From Actinokineospora auranticolor (GTDB taxonomy: Bacteria > Actinomycetota > Actinomycetes > Mycobacteriales > Pseudonocardiaceae), in the NCBI RefSeq assembly GCF_002934265.1, contig NZ_PTIX01000019.1, positions 1 to 64,000 on the forward strand: a stretch of 64,000 nucleotides of DNA, read 5' to 3'. Each line of letters begins with the position of its first letter. The first letter of the stretch is position 1. The notes beneath the pieces were generated by a model. It saw only the letters and a list, made by a program, of their open reading frames with translations. It did no database searches and was not told the origin of the DNA. The translations under genes and the position numbers were made by a program. Positions 44,101 to 52,010 of the stretch are shown in pieces.

Positions 44101-44958
44101 GCCGCCGCCGTGCTGGCCAGCATCACCGCGACCGAACCGGCGGAACTGGTCACCGCGCTGCTGGCCGCGCCGCAGGACTCCATCGAGGTCCGGCTGCGGC
44201 TGGTGAAGGCCCGGATGGAGCTGGGCGACCTGCGCGCGGCGGCGGCCGAGCTGGACGCGGCCCGCAGGCTGGTCGCCACCCCGGCGGACTGGCGCACCGA
44301 CTGGTTCCACGGCCTGCTGGCCCTGGCCAACCGCGCGTCCCAGGTCGCGCGGGAGGCCTTCGACCGGGTCTACGACGCGGTCCCGGGCGAGCTGGCGCCG
44401 AAGCTGGCGCTCGCGGTCAGCTACGAGCTGGCGGGCGACAACTTCGCCGCCGCCCGCTACTACGAACTGGTCTGGCGCACGGACCGCTCGTTCGTCAGCG
44501 CCGCGTTCGGTCTGGCCCGGGTGTACCTGGCGCAGGACGGTCGCGCGGGTGCGATCGAGGTGCTGGAGGCCGTCCCGGACACCTCCAGCCACCACGTCGC
44601 CGCCCAGGTCGCGGCCATCAAGATCAAGGCCAGGGCGCACGAGGTGGCCAGGGTCGTCGAGCACGAGCTGCACGACGCGGCCAAGCGCCTGGAACGCCTC
44701 GCGCTCGACGCCGAGCGCCGCACCCAGCTGTCGGCGGAAGTGCTGGAAGCCGCGTACGGCTGGGTCAAGGCGGGCAAGCCGGGGGCGAACCCGGCCCACC
44801 CGCAGCGCACCGTCCTCGGCTGCGAGCTCTCGGAGCGCGAGCTGCGCTTCGGGTTGGAGCGCTGCTACCGGGCGCTCGCCCGCCTGGCGGGCAGCCCGCA
44901 GCAGCGGCACGCGTTGGTGGACAAGGCGAACGCCATCCGCCCCAGGACGCTGACCTAG
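41176..44958 (+). CDS. pknG: PknG serine/threonine kinase with very long low-complexity N-terminus
   Basis: 1260 residues from ATG 41176, 9 bp after glnH; mycobacterial PknG has about 750. Residues 1-600 are Pro/Gly/Gln/Ala-rich and disordered, with repeated GQ-H-P and GPGG words. Then come a rubredoxin-like metal site with CNSC (614-617) and CPTC (636-639), a kinase domain from GQYEVLGSIAYGGLGWIYLA with Lys689 in VVLKG, catalytic Asp794 in YCDLKPDNV and LIDLGAVR, and a TPR domain to the C-terminus. It phosphorylates GarA-type FHA proteins and so controls 2-oxoglutarate flux. Confidence 0.93.
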   Translation: MTHWTPPPGGPDPKSDEPELTPKPARWHFDSPPPPTLEEDAEQAPAPVEPPVDTPPVPAPPVAASPVAAPAVVEAPVAETPADAVSAALSPPDEEPAADVTQAVTIPDEEPPPAPPRPSPVPRGPKGPGLTSQSMPVVPANGGPVPQQNSPWAPKPKPAPESPPGRHAQATGQFPVPGCPQGPGTSSGPHPHPNAPRSGAAPGPYPPPPGTGQFPVPPPGQYPPPGVRSGPHRVQPPGEQPPPGWQPNPGRPPQPGPRRPAGPQPAGDQALAGQGVGQQGGTGQHRPVAPGQHRPGGPGGQATGDQSGHPSAGHGVGQQNAAGRNGPGGSGGPQGAGDQVPASQQGGHPAFGHGPGQQSAAGQHRPVGSGGQAGDQASAGQPGGPGQGIGGPSGAGWGAAGPPVGGQSPHGGQRPGGAQATGQHRVGGPSAAPTTAVPFPAGPQRPGPGGRRSGQPAGGQHRSGPGGQSGRHGGRDSQPVRPTPDSQATAQFAPVEYPPVAPRRPGVLPDTALADDEPQPTSVLNETTLTQSIVPPRPEDEEQAAPETQLLTRTDSGPSTGSGAFPGTGRRTGSRSSGRGRLGAGLVEVPVVPIKDPSSAVLDNPVVAENKRFCNSCGAAVGRGANGAPGEPEGECPTCGQAFNFRPRLFRDDLVGGQYEVLGSIAYGGLGWIYLAKDHNVSDRWVVLKGMIDTGDATSMASVVAERRFLAEVEHPNVVKIYNFVEHPDPKTGSMVGYIVMEYVGGQSLRQLALEHHREAGRAEPLPIGQVIAYGLEMLPALGYLHSVDMLYCDLKPDNVIQAGEQLKLIDLGAVRKTDDYESPLFFTAGYAAPELATEGASIASDIYTVGRTLAVLSIEFAGYTTRYKHTLPGPDVEPLFALFGSYHRVLKRATHGDPARRFTSAEEMADQLTGVLREVMALGTNRPRPGLSTVFGLEARTFGAGLVVSDSLPTPDPLEVATVLPLPLVDTDDPAAAVLASITATEPAELVTALLAAPQDSIEVRLRLVKARMELGDLRAAAAELDAARRLVATPADWRTDWFHGLLALANRASQVAREAFDRVYDAVPGELAPKLALAVSYELAGDNFAAARYYELVWRTDRSFVSAAFGLARVYLAQDGRAGAIEVLEAVPDTSSHHVAAQVAAIKIKARAHEVARVVEHELHDAAKRLERLALDAERRTQLSAEVLEAAYGWVKAGKPGANPAHPQRTVLGCELSERELRFGLERCYRALARLAGSPQQRHALVDKANAIRPRTLT

Positions 44959-46163
44959 GCGTCCGGCACCAGCTCGATGACGGAGATGTCCGGTGCGGCG
45001 CCCACCCGCACCGGCGGGCCCCAGCTGCCGACGCCGTTGGTGACGTAGAGCCAGGTCTTGTCCACTTTGGACAAGCCGGACACGGCGGGCTGGGAGAGGC
45101 GCACCGCGTAGTGGAACGGCCACAGCTGGCCGCCGTGGGTGTGGCCGGACAGCTGGAGGTCGACGCTGTGCTTGGCCGCGTCCTCGACCTGGACCGGTTG
45201 ATGGGCCAGGAGCACGGTCGGCTTCGAGGTGTCCCTTGTGGACAGCGCGCGGATCATGTTCGGCGCGTCGTCGTACTTGCGGCCGTTGAGGTCGGTGACG
45301 CCCGCCAGGGTGAAACCGTTGTCGCCCTGGGTGATCGGGGTGTTGCTGTTGTGCAGGTAGTGCAGGCCGAGGCGTTCCAGCTCGGTGACCCACTGCTGGT
45401 GGCCCGAGTAGTACTCGTGGTTCCCGGTCACGAAGTACGTGCCGTGCCGGGAAACCAAGTCCCGCAACGGTTCCGCCGCGTGGCCCAGCTCCGCGACCGT
45501 GCCGTCGGCGAGGTCGCCGACCATGGCGACCAGGTCCGGCGCGGTCTCGTTGAGCATCCGGACGACGCGCTCGGTGTGCGCCCGGCCCAGCAGCGGCCCC
45601 AGGTGGATGTCGCTGACCACGGCGATCCGGAACCCGCGCAGTTCCTCGGCCAGGCCGGTGATCGGCACCGTCAGCCGCTTCACCTCGGGCGGCCCGAGCG
45701 CCGACACGACACCCGCGCCCACGATGGTCGACGCGCCCGCCCCGGCCACGACCGCCGCCGCCCGCGCGACGAACAACCGCCTGCCCAGGTCGACCGGCGC
45801 GGGTTCCGGCGCCGGTTCCGGGGCGGGGGCCGCGGCCGGGACCAGCGCCGGTTCCGGCGCGGCGGCGGGTTTGCGCATCCAGCGCCTCAACGCCAGCCGG
45901 GGCAGTTCCAGGACCGCCAGGATGAGCAGCAGGTAGAAGAACACCGCGAACCACAGGTAACCCGGCCAGGCGAACCACGCCCCGACCTCGACCCCGACCA
46001 CCTGCGGCAGCACCAGTCCGGCCACGGTCAGCCCGGCGAGCACGGCCAGCACCACCGTCCCCGCGCGCCGGGCCCGCGGCGTCCGGGTGGTGTCGTGCAC
46101 GAGCCGACGCCAGAGGTACCAGTGCAGGAGCAGGACGCCGAGCCCCACCACGACCATGAACAT
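44955..46163 (-). CDS. membrane-anchored metallophosphoesterase
   Basis: 402 residues from ATG 46163. Three or four membrane helices in the first 90 residues, a Pro/Ala/Glu linker, another hydrophobic helix near 135-160, then a calcineurin-like phosphoesterase: VVSDIHLGP, GDLADG, GNHEYYSG, LAHQP and SGHTHGGQ supply the two-metal ligands. This is the YkuE/YaeI type; substrates may be lipid or nucleotide phosphates. The stop overlaps the pknG stop by 4 bp (convergent). Confidence 0.9.
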   Translation of the reverse strand: MFMVVVGLGVLLLHWYLWRRLVHDTTRTPRARRAGTVVLAVLAGLTVAGLVLPQVVGVEVGAWFAWPGYLWFAVFFYLLLILAVLELPRLALRRWMRKPAAAPEPALVPAAAPAPEPAPEPAPVDLGRRLFVARAAAVVAGAGASTIVGAGVVSALGPPEVKRLTVPITGLAEELRGFRIAVVSDIHLGPLLGRAHTERVVRMLNETAPDLVAMVGDLADGTVAELGHAAEPLRDLVSRHGTYFVTGNHEYYSGHQQWVTELERLGLHYLHNSNTPITQGDNGFTLAGVTDLNGRKYDDAPNMIRALSTRDTSKPTVLLAHQPVQVEDAAKHSVDLQLSGHTHGGQLWPFHYAVRLSQPAVSGLSKVDKTWLYVTNGVGSWGPPVRVGAAPDISVIELVPDA

Positions 46164-46329
46164 GCGCCAAGCCTACGGAGTTTCCGCTGGTCGCCTGCCG
46201 GGCCGCCACGGGGCAGTGGGGAGACGCGCGACCCGGCAGGCTGACCCCTCCCGGGCCCCGCCGCTGAGGTGCCCACCACTCGGCGCGGTTGGGAGGGGAA
46301 CTGTCTCGACCAGTGCGAGACCAGCACGT

Positions 46330-46410
46330 GGAAATCTACACGGAGATTTCCAGTTGCACGAGCAGGTGGCCCCGTTCGGAGTACGAAGAGATACGGAGAG
46401 TCGTCGTATC
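46330..46410. promoter_or_regulatory. two inverted repeats upstream of the XRE/DUF5753 gene
   Basis: GGAAATCT-acacgg-AGATTTCC (46330-46351) and GATACG-n9-CGTATC (46390-46395 and 46405-46410) lie 17-97 bases before the gene start. They are AT-richer than the surroundings and probably include the promoter and an autoregulatory site. Confidence 0.5.
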
Positions 46411-46426
46411 CGGCAGACTGCCCGGC

Positions 46427-47257
46427 ATGACTTCCTCGGACCCCGGCCCCATCGTCCAACGCATCCTGCTGGGTATCGAGCTGACGACGGTCCGTGATGG
46501 ACTGGGGATGTCGCAGGCGGAGGCGGCACGTGACCTCGGGTGGTCGGCGGGCAAGCTCTCCAAGATCGAACACGGTGACGCCAAGCTCAGCGACCGCGAC
46601 CTGGAGCGGGCCGTGGCGGTCTACCGGATCGACGCCGACCACGGCGAGCGGTTGCAGGAGCTGGCGACCGAGGCGCGCCGCAAGCTGCCGCCGAGCCGGG
46701 TCCGCGAGTGGGCGGCCAAGTACGTCAACCTGGAGCGCAGCGCGACGCGGTTGGACATGGTCCAGTTCGACATGTTCCCCGGCGCGATGCAGACCGAGGA
46801 GTACGCCCGCGCGGTGCTCACCCGCTCGGTGACCATCCCGAGGTCGTCGGTTGATGTGATGGCCCGCGACCGCGCCCGGCGGGCCGACCGGTTCCGCACC
46901 GACGAGCGCTGCCGGGTCCGGTTGATCGTCGGCGAGGAGGCCATCCGCAGGCCCGTCGGCGGGCCCGAGGTAATGCGAGCGCAACTAACTTTCCTGCTAT
47001 CCGTGGCGCAGCTGCCGCACGTGACTGTCCAAGCGCTACCGTTGTCCGGTGGCGCACACGCGTCCGCCGGTGTGGCGTTCACCGTCGTAGAACTGTTGGA
47101 CGGTCGTGCCCGTTTGGTCTATGTGGAGGGTCTGACCGCAGCGGACTACCTCGTGAGAGAGCACGTTTCCACCTACTCCCTTGCCTTCGAGAGTCTGACC
47201 GCCGCGGCGATGAGCCCGGACGCCACCCGGGAGTTGGTGGAAAGTCGACTTGAGTAG
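46427..47257 (+). CDS. XRE regulator with DUF5753 domain
   Basis: 276 residues from ATG 46427. HTH: GMSQAEAARDLGWSAGKLSK followed by IEHGDAKLSDRDLE. The C-terminal DUF5753 has YVNLERSATRLDMVQFDMFP, GAMQTEEYARAVL and VTVQALPLSGGAHASAGVAF. With the DUF397 gene 13 bp downstream this is the WhiJ-type regulator pair used widely in actinomycete development; the small partner probably titrates or modulates the regulator. Confidence 0.9.
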   Translation: MTSSDPGPIVQRILLGIELTTVRDGLGMSQAEAARDLGWSAGKLSKIEHGDAKLSDRDLERAVAVYRIDADHGERLQELATEARRKLPPSRVREWAAKYVNLERSATRLDMVQFDMFPGAMQTEEYARAVLTRSVTIPRSSVDVMARDRARRADRFRTDERCRVRLIVGEEAIRRPVGGPEVMRAQLTFLLSVAQLPHVTVQALPLSGGAHASAGVAFTVVELLDGRARLVYVEGLTAADYLVREHVSTYSLAFESLTAAAMSPDATRELVESRLE

Positions 47258-47270
47258 GAGATGGACCCGG

Positions 47271-47462
47271 ATGACCGACTTCGACCTTCCGGCCGCTAGG
47301 TGGCGGAAGTCGTCGCGCTCCCAGGCGCAGCAGTGCGTTGAGCTCGCTTTCGGCGAAGCCGTGCGGGACAGCAAGAACCCGGACCGGGTGTTGGCGCTGG
47401 GGGGTAGCGCTTATCGGTCCTTTTTGGCCGATGTGCGACTGGACCGGTTCCGAACACGGTAA
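47271..47462 (+). CDS. DUF397 family protein
   Basis: 63 residues from ATG 47271, with TAGGAG upstream. Shows the DUF397 plan: ARWRKSSRSQAQQCVELAF, AVRDSKNP and the terminal FLADVRLDRFRT. Partner of the XRE/DUF5753 gene. Two copies of a CTGGACCGGTTCCGAACACGG-like stretch (21 bases apart in sense, one in the gene end and one just after the stop, 47439-47500) show a local duplication of the 3' end. Confidence 0.88.
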   Translation: MTDFDLPAARWRKSSRSQAQQCVELAFGEAVRDSKNPDRVLALGGSAYRSFLADVRLDRFRTR

Positions 47463-47504
47463 GGGCGATGTGGGTCTGGACCGGTTCCGAACACGGTAAA
47501 AGCG

Positions 47505-48083
47505 CTACGGATTGAGCTCGACCGGTCGCGATCCCAACAGGCTCGGGTCCGCCGCGACCGCGCGCAGGTCGGCTTCCCGGCCGTTGTCCAGGAAGTGCTT
47601 GAGCTCCACCACAACGAACAGCGCCCGCGCCCGCACCGCGACCGGACCGTCCGCGCCCAGCCGTCCTTCGGCACTGGCGTAGACCTTCCGGCCCGCGACG
47701 CCGTCGAGGTGCGCGTCGATGACCAGTGTGGTGCCGACCGGAACCGGTAGCAGGAAGTCGGTTTCCAACTTCCCCGTGACGGCGGGCTTGCGCAGCAGGT
47801 GGCCGACGGTCGTGCCCAGCGCCTCGTCGAAGGCGCACGCGAGGAGGCCGCCGTGGGCCAGTCCCGGCGCGCCCTGGTGCGCCTCGGTGACGGTGAACCG
47901 CGAGCGGATGGTGTGCTCACCGCCGACCTTCGCGCGCAGGTGCAACCCGTCGCCCTGCTTGTCCCCGCAGCCGAAGCAGAAGGCGTAGTGCGGCGGCAGG
48001 TCGGTGCCGGCGGCGGGGGCGTCCGGGTGGGGCTCGGGCAGCTCGGTCGGGACCGGCGGCCACGGCGCGGGTGTACGGCTCAC
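47505..48083 (-). CDS. PaaI-like hotdog thioesterase
   Basis: 192 residues from GTG 48083; no strong ribosome site. HYAFCFGCGDKQGDGLHLRA is a Cys-containing N-terminal motif seen in actinobacterial thioesterases. Hotdog core: HQGAPGLAHGGLLACAFDEA (active-site HGG), LETDFLLPVPVGTTLVIDAH and AVRARALFVVVE. Probably hydrolyses an aromatic or branched acyl-CoA. Confidence 0.85.
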   Translation of the reverse strand: MSRTPAPWPPVPTELPEPHPDAPAAGTDLPPHYAFCFGCGDKQGDGLHLRAKVGGEHTIRSRFTVTEAHQGAPGLAHGGLLACAFDEALGTTVGHLLRKPAVTGKLETDFLLPVPVGTTLVIDAHLDGVAGRKVYASAEGRLGADGPVAVRARALFVVVELKHFLDNGREADLRAVAADPSLLGSRPVELNP

Positions 48084-48337
48084 TACTGAAGAGTAAGCAC
48101 GCGCCCCGTTGTGGCCGCGCACACGCACCGGTTGTCCACTTGCGCCGCCGTCGTGCCCGGGTGCGCAGGCGGGCGGGTGGGACCCGGTGCCGTCGCGCAT
48201 GCTCGACGGCGTGACCGAGTCCCACCCGGACGACCTGGCTCCGGACCACCCGCGCGGGCCCGGAGCCGAAGCCGCGCGGCAGGCGGCGCGGGCGCGGCAG
48301 GTCGCCGACCTGGCCGCCGCCCTGGCGTGCCTGCTGC

Positions 48338-49699
48338 TCAGACCGCCGCGTCCGAGGTCGGGCGGGTGCTCCCGGTGACCTCGCGCAGCGACCGGCCCGC
48401 GGTCTCCGGCAGCAGGTAGATGGGGACGGCGGCGATCAGCGCGGCGCCCATCAGGTAGTACGCCGGGACCAACTGGTCTCCCGTGCTGTCCACGAGTTTC
48501 GTCACGACGTACGGCGCGGTGCCCGCGAACAGCGCCGTGGACAGGTTGTAGCCGATGGCGAACGCGCCGTAGCGCACGGCGGTCGGGAACATCGCGGGCA
48601 GCACGGACGGGATGGTGGCCAGCAGGAAGGTCAGCAGCACGCCGATCACCCCCAGGCCGACCGCGAGCGCGACCGGGTTGCCGGTCCCCATCAGCTTGAA
48701 CGCGGGGATCGGCAGTACCAGGAACCCCGCGCACGAGACGTACAGCAGCGGTTTGCGCCCGATCCGGTCGGTCAGCGCGCCGACCGGCGGGATGATGACC
48801 ATCATCACCGCGATCACGGCCATGATCGCCAGCAGCGGTGTGCGGCCGGTGAGCCCGAGCGTGCCGGTGAGGTAGGACTCCATGTAGGTCAGCACCACGT
48901 AGTCGGCGATGTTGAGCAGCACGATGTAGCCGATCAGGTGCAGGATCGACCGCCACTGCGTGCGCAGCACCGCGCCCAGCGGCGAGGACTCCAGCTTCTC
49001 CTCCGCCGCGGCCTCCAGGAACAGCGGTGTGTCCTCCAGCCGCGTCCGCAAGTAGAGACCGACCAGTCCGAGCGGGCCCGCGACCAGGAACGGGATCCGC
49101 CAGCCCCAGTCGGCCATCGCCGCGTCGCCCACGGCGATCGTGGTCAGGGTCACCACACCCGCGCCGAGCAGGAAGCCGCCCAGCGAGCCGAACTCCAGCC
49201 AGCTGCCGAGGAAGCCGCGCCTGCGGTCCGGGGCGTACTCGGCCATGAACGTCGCCGCCCCGCCGTACTCGCCGCCCGCGGAGAAGCCCTGGACCAACCG
49301 GGCCAGCAGGACCAGGACCGGCGCCAGCAGGCCCACCGCGGCGTGCGACGGGAACAACCCGATCGCGAAGGTCGAACCGGACATCAGGATGATCGTGGTG
49401 GCCAGCACCTTGCGCCGTCCCACGCGGTCGCCGAGCGGGCCGAAGACGAACCCGCCGAACGGGCGGGCGATGAACGCCACCGCGAGCACCGCGAAGGTGC
49501 CCAGGACGTTCTCGGTCGGGGTCTGCGCGTCGAAGAACACGGCGCCGAGGACCGCGGGCATGAACCCGAAGACGCCGAAGTCGTACCACTCGATGCAGTT
49601 GCCCATGGCCGAGGCGGCCACAGCGCGCTTGATGGTGGGGTCGGTGTGGTTGTCGGCAAGCTTTGGGGAGTCGCGGGTATCGGTCGCCGATTCACTCAT
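48338..49699 (-). CDS. MHS-family MFS transporter (ProP/ShiA-like)
   Basis: 453 residues from ATG 49699. Twelve hydrophobic segments; metabolite:H+ symporter signatures are AASAMGNCIEWYDFGVFGFM, RPFGGFVFGPLGDRVGRRKV and LARLVQGFSAGGEYGGAATF. Substrates in this family include proline/betaine, shikimate, dicarboxylates and aromatic acids. Convergent or overlapping small ORFs at its 3' end are not convincing. Confidence 0.92.
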   Translation of the reverse strand: MSESATDTRDSPKLADNHTDPTIKRAVAASAMGNCIEWYDFGVFGFMPAVLGAVFFDAQTPTENVLGTFAVLAVAFIARPFGGFVFGPLGDRVGRRKVLATTIILMSGSTFAIGLFPSHAAVGLLAPVLVLLARLVQGFSAGGEYGGAATFMAEYAPDRRRGFLGSWLEFGSLGGFLLGAGVVTLTTIAVGDAAMADWGWRIPFLVAGPLGLVGLYLRTRLEDTPLFLEAAAEEKLESSPLGAVLRTQWRSILHLIGYIVLLNIADYVVLTYMESYLTGTLGLTGRTPLLAIMAVIAVMMVIIPPVGALTDRIGRKPLLYVSCAGFLVLPIPAFKLMGTGNPVALAVGLGVIGVLLTFLLATIPSVLPAMFPTAVRYGAFAIGYNLSTALFAGTAPYVVTKLVDSTGDQLVPAYYLMGAALIAAVPIYLLPETAGRSLREVTGSTRPTSDAAV

Positions 49700-49854
49700 T
49701 TGTGGAGGGTAACGTCATCTTTTCACCGACGCCTACGGTCAGGAGTTGTCCACGTGAGCGGGTGAGGTGCCCGGTTGTGCACAACGATCGGGGTAGGGGT
49801 AGAACCATGAGTCACCGTGGGTCACCCTGGTAGGCGACGGAGCGGAGAGGGAAC

Positions 49855-50304
49855 ATGACGCGCGTTCGCACCATGCAGCAGGTCGAGCAGTTGGCCAAGA
49901 GCCGACAGGTCCAGGACCGGGCGTATGTGGACTCGGACGTGCGTGCCGATCCACAGGGTGACTTCCGGCTCACGGGTACCGGTATGGACGGCATGGAGGT
50001 CGACTACGCGGCCCTGTCCCAGGCGTACTCGCAGCTGGGGGACCTGCACGCCGAACTGGCCAAGCAGCGCGACCTGGCGGCCGAGTTGGAGCAGCCCATG
50101 GGCGACGGCTCGGGACCGGTCGCCGCGCGCATGGCGCAGGCGTTCGGCGTCCGCGCGGACGCCGAGGGCGGTGTCCGCGCGGTGCTCGAGAAGTACCTCA
50201 CCGAGCTGGCGGACGTGCGCGAGTCGATCCGGGCCACGCTCGCCGACTACGAGACCGTGGACAACGCGGCCAAGGACGCCTTGAACCGCGCGGGGAGGAT
50301 CTGA
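49855..50304 (+). CDS. WXG100-like helical protein (type VII secretion-associated)
   Basis: 149 residues from ATG 49855, behind GAGAGGGAA. The first 45 residues are a charged leader; then come two long helices (YAALSQAYSQLGDLHAELAK and VLEKYLTELADVRESIRATL) and a C-terminal tail. It precedes the PPE-like gene by one base. This fits the small partner of a PPE/ESX-type heterodimer. No WxG tripeptide is present, so it belongs to a divergent branch. Confidence 0.65.
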   Translation: MTRVRTMQQVEQLAKSRQVQDRAYVDSDVRADPQGDFRLTGTGMDGMEVDYAALSQAYSQLGDLHAELAKQRDLAAELEQPMGDGSGPVAARMAQAFGVRADAEGGVRAVLEKYLTELADVRESIRATLADYETVDNAAKDALNRAGRI

Positions 50305-50305
50305 C

Positions 50306-51559
50306 GTGGTGGACCGCCGCTACAGCCAGAACCGCAGACACGAGTTCTTCACCGACAACCACGACCCCGGCGCGAGCGCCGCTCGGAAGATCGAGGCCAA
50401 CCGGCAGGCCCGCGCGGAGAACCTGGCCGCCGGGTTCGAGCAGATCAACTGGAACGCCTACGAACACCGCGTGCTCTACGACATGGTGATGGCGGCCGAC
50501 CCGAACCGCATGGACCAGCAGGCCCAGCGGTGGAGCGAGCTGGCCAAGCGGATCGATGGCACCACCAGCGACGTGCGCGACATCCTGCAGGGCACGTTGG
50601 GTTCCTGGCGCGGGCCCGCCGCCGTGCGCGCCGCCGAGGCCAACACCCGGCTCGCCCAGTGGGCGGGCGAGGCCGCGCACAAGGCAGGCCAGGTCGGCGA
50701 GGGGCTGTCCAACTACACCGAAGCGGTGTCCTACGCGCAGCGGAACATGCCAGAGCCGGTGTTCTCCTACGGCGAGGCCTGGTTCATGCGGGGCTACGAC
50801 GTCAAGATCACCGACGGGCCCAGCGGCGCGGTCTTCCTCAAGCAGCTCAGCGACGACCACCAGGGCACGGTGGTCGAGCGCGAGGCGGCCAAGGCCAGGG
50901 CCGTCGAGGTGATGCGCGAGTACGCGAGCAGCAGCCAGCAGGTGCACGACCGGTTGCCCGAGTTCTCCTCGGGGCCCACCACGACCCGGCCCGGCGCGCC
51001 CGTCACCTTCAGGGAAACCCCGACCGCCCCCACGGAGAAGACCCCTGGGGGCGACGACCCGAGGCCCCCACGTCCGCCGGTGATCATCATCGACGGCCCG
51101 CCTCGGGATCCCGATGACGACCCGCACGACCCGTACGATCCGCCCTACCCGCCGCCCGGCGACGGCACGAGCACGTCCGGCACGCCGGGGTACGTGCCCG
51201 GGACCAACCAGCCGACCACGAACTACCCCGGCACCAACTACGGCCCCGGCGGTTCGGGTGGCGGCTACGCCTCTGGCGGTTACGGCGTGGGCGGTGGCTT
51301 CGGCCCCGGCTCGGGCGCGGGCCAGCGCGGCGGCGGGGCTCTGTCCGGTAGCGGCATGGCCGCGCGCGGTTCGGCGGCTTTCGCGGCCGAGGCGATGGCG
51401 GGCCGCAACGGCGCCGCGGGCAACTCGTCCCTGTACCCGCCGATGGGCGGCGCGGGCGCGAACCGCGAAGAGGACGAGGAGCACAAGAACAAGTACGACG
51501 ACGGCCTCGACCTCTTCGACGACCTGCCCCCGGCGTACCCGTCGGTCTTCGGCGCGTGA
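50306..51559 (+). CDS. PPE-domain-like secretion substrate with Pro/Gly-rich C-terminus
   Basis: 417 residues from GTG 50306. The helical N-terminus contains NWNAYEHRVLYDMVMAADPN, QQAQRWSELAKRI and LGSWRGPAAVRAAEANTRLA, a PPE/WXG-type four-helix arrangement with the SW-G turn. From residue 225 it is Pro-, Gly-, Tyr- and Asn-rich (many YxPG, GGYGxGG words) and ends in an acidic tail DDGLDLFDDLPPAYPSVFGA. Probably exported by a type VII system whose core genes are outside this window. Confidence 0.75.
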   Translation: MVDRRYSQNRRHEFFTDNHDPGASAARKIEANRQARAENLAAGFEQINWNAYEHRVLYDMVMAADPNRMDQQAQRWSELAKRIDGTTSDVRDILQGTLGSWRGPAAVRAAEANTRLAQWAGEAAHKAGQVGEGLSNYTEAVSYAQRNMPEPVFSYGEAWFMRGYDVKITDGPSGAVFLKQLSDDHQGTVVEREAAKARAVEVMREYASSSQQVHDRLPEFSSGPTTTRPGAPVTFRETPTAPTEKTPGGDDPRPPRPPVIIIDGPPRDPDDDPHDPYDPPYPPPGDGTSTSGTPGYVPGTNQPTTNYPGTNYGPGGSGGGYASGGYGVGGGFGPGSGAGQRGGGALSGSGMAARGSAAFAAEAMAGRNGAAGNSSLYPPMGGAGANREEDEEHKNKYDDGLDLFDDLPPAYPSVFGA

Positions 51560-51831
51560 CCGGCTACACCGCCGACCCCGGTGAACTGGCCGCGGCGGCC
51601 ACCGTCCTCAGCTGGACGGTGGCCGACCTCGAAGCCGTGCGCCTCACCACCACCCCGGCGACCGGTCCGGCCCGGCTCGCCCAGGCGATCACCGAGTACA
51701 CAGTGGACACCGAGGCGGCGGTCACCGCCGCGCACGCGGCGCTGACCCGCGTCGCCACCGACCTGACCCACCTCGGCCGCGCCTACGCCGACGTGGACGC
51801 CGACGCCGCGAACCGGTTCCACTCGCGGTGA
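51556..51831 (+). CDS. WXG100/EspC-like small helical protein
   Basis: 91 residues, GTG 51556, overlapping the PPE-like gene by 4 bp. Two helices: PGELAAAATVLSWTVADLEA and AAVTAAHAALTRVATDLTHL, with the YADVD acid tail resembling the YxxxD/E secretion signal. An ESX-type substrate or chaperone. Confidence 0.65.
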   Translation: MTGYTADPGELAAAATVLSWTVADLEAVRLTTTPATGPARLAQAITEYTVDTEAAVTAAHAALTRVATDLTHLGRAYADVDADAANRFHSR

Positions 51832-52010
51832 GCGCCTACCCGGGCCTCGACCCCACCCCCGGCGACCGGGGCGTGATGATGTTCGCGGTCGCCGAGTACC
51901 GGGCAGTCGCGCCGCGGCGGGTCGAGTCGGCCACGGTCAGGTGGATCGGTCCCGCCTTCGACATCCGCCCCGCCGCGCTGCTGCTCGCGTCGGACAGGAG
52001 CGGGCGGTGA
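51828..52010 (+). pseudogene. truncated duplicate of the following gene's 5' end
   Basis: 60 residues, GTG 51828, overlapping both neighbours by 4 bp. SAYPGLDPTPGDRGV, VAEYRAVA and RRVESATVRWIGPA match SGYPGLGFDPTPGDPDAV, VVAEYRAAA and RRVESATDGWTGPA of the next gene, with an internal deletion. The match then ends and the frame runs into unrelated sequence up to the next start. It is a degraded tandem copy that still keeps translational coupling. Confidence 0.7.

Noticed and set aside
39742..46209. 2155-codon open frame antisense to glnX-glnH-pknG
   Set aside because: Composition is typical of a shadow frame of high-GC coding DNA, with no domains outside the phosphoesterase overlap, while glnX, glnH and pknG are clearly coding.
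48199..48378. 59-codon ORF between the thioesterase and MFS genes
   Set aside because: Starts at an ATG without a good ribosome site, overlaps the 3' end of the MFS gene, and its composition is not clearly protein-like.
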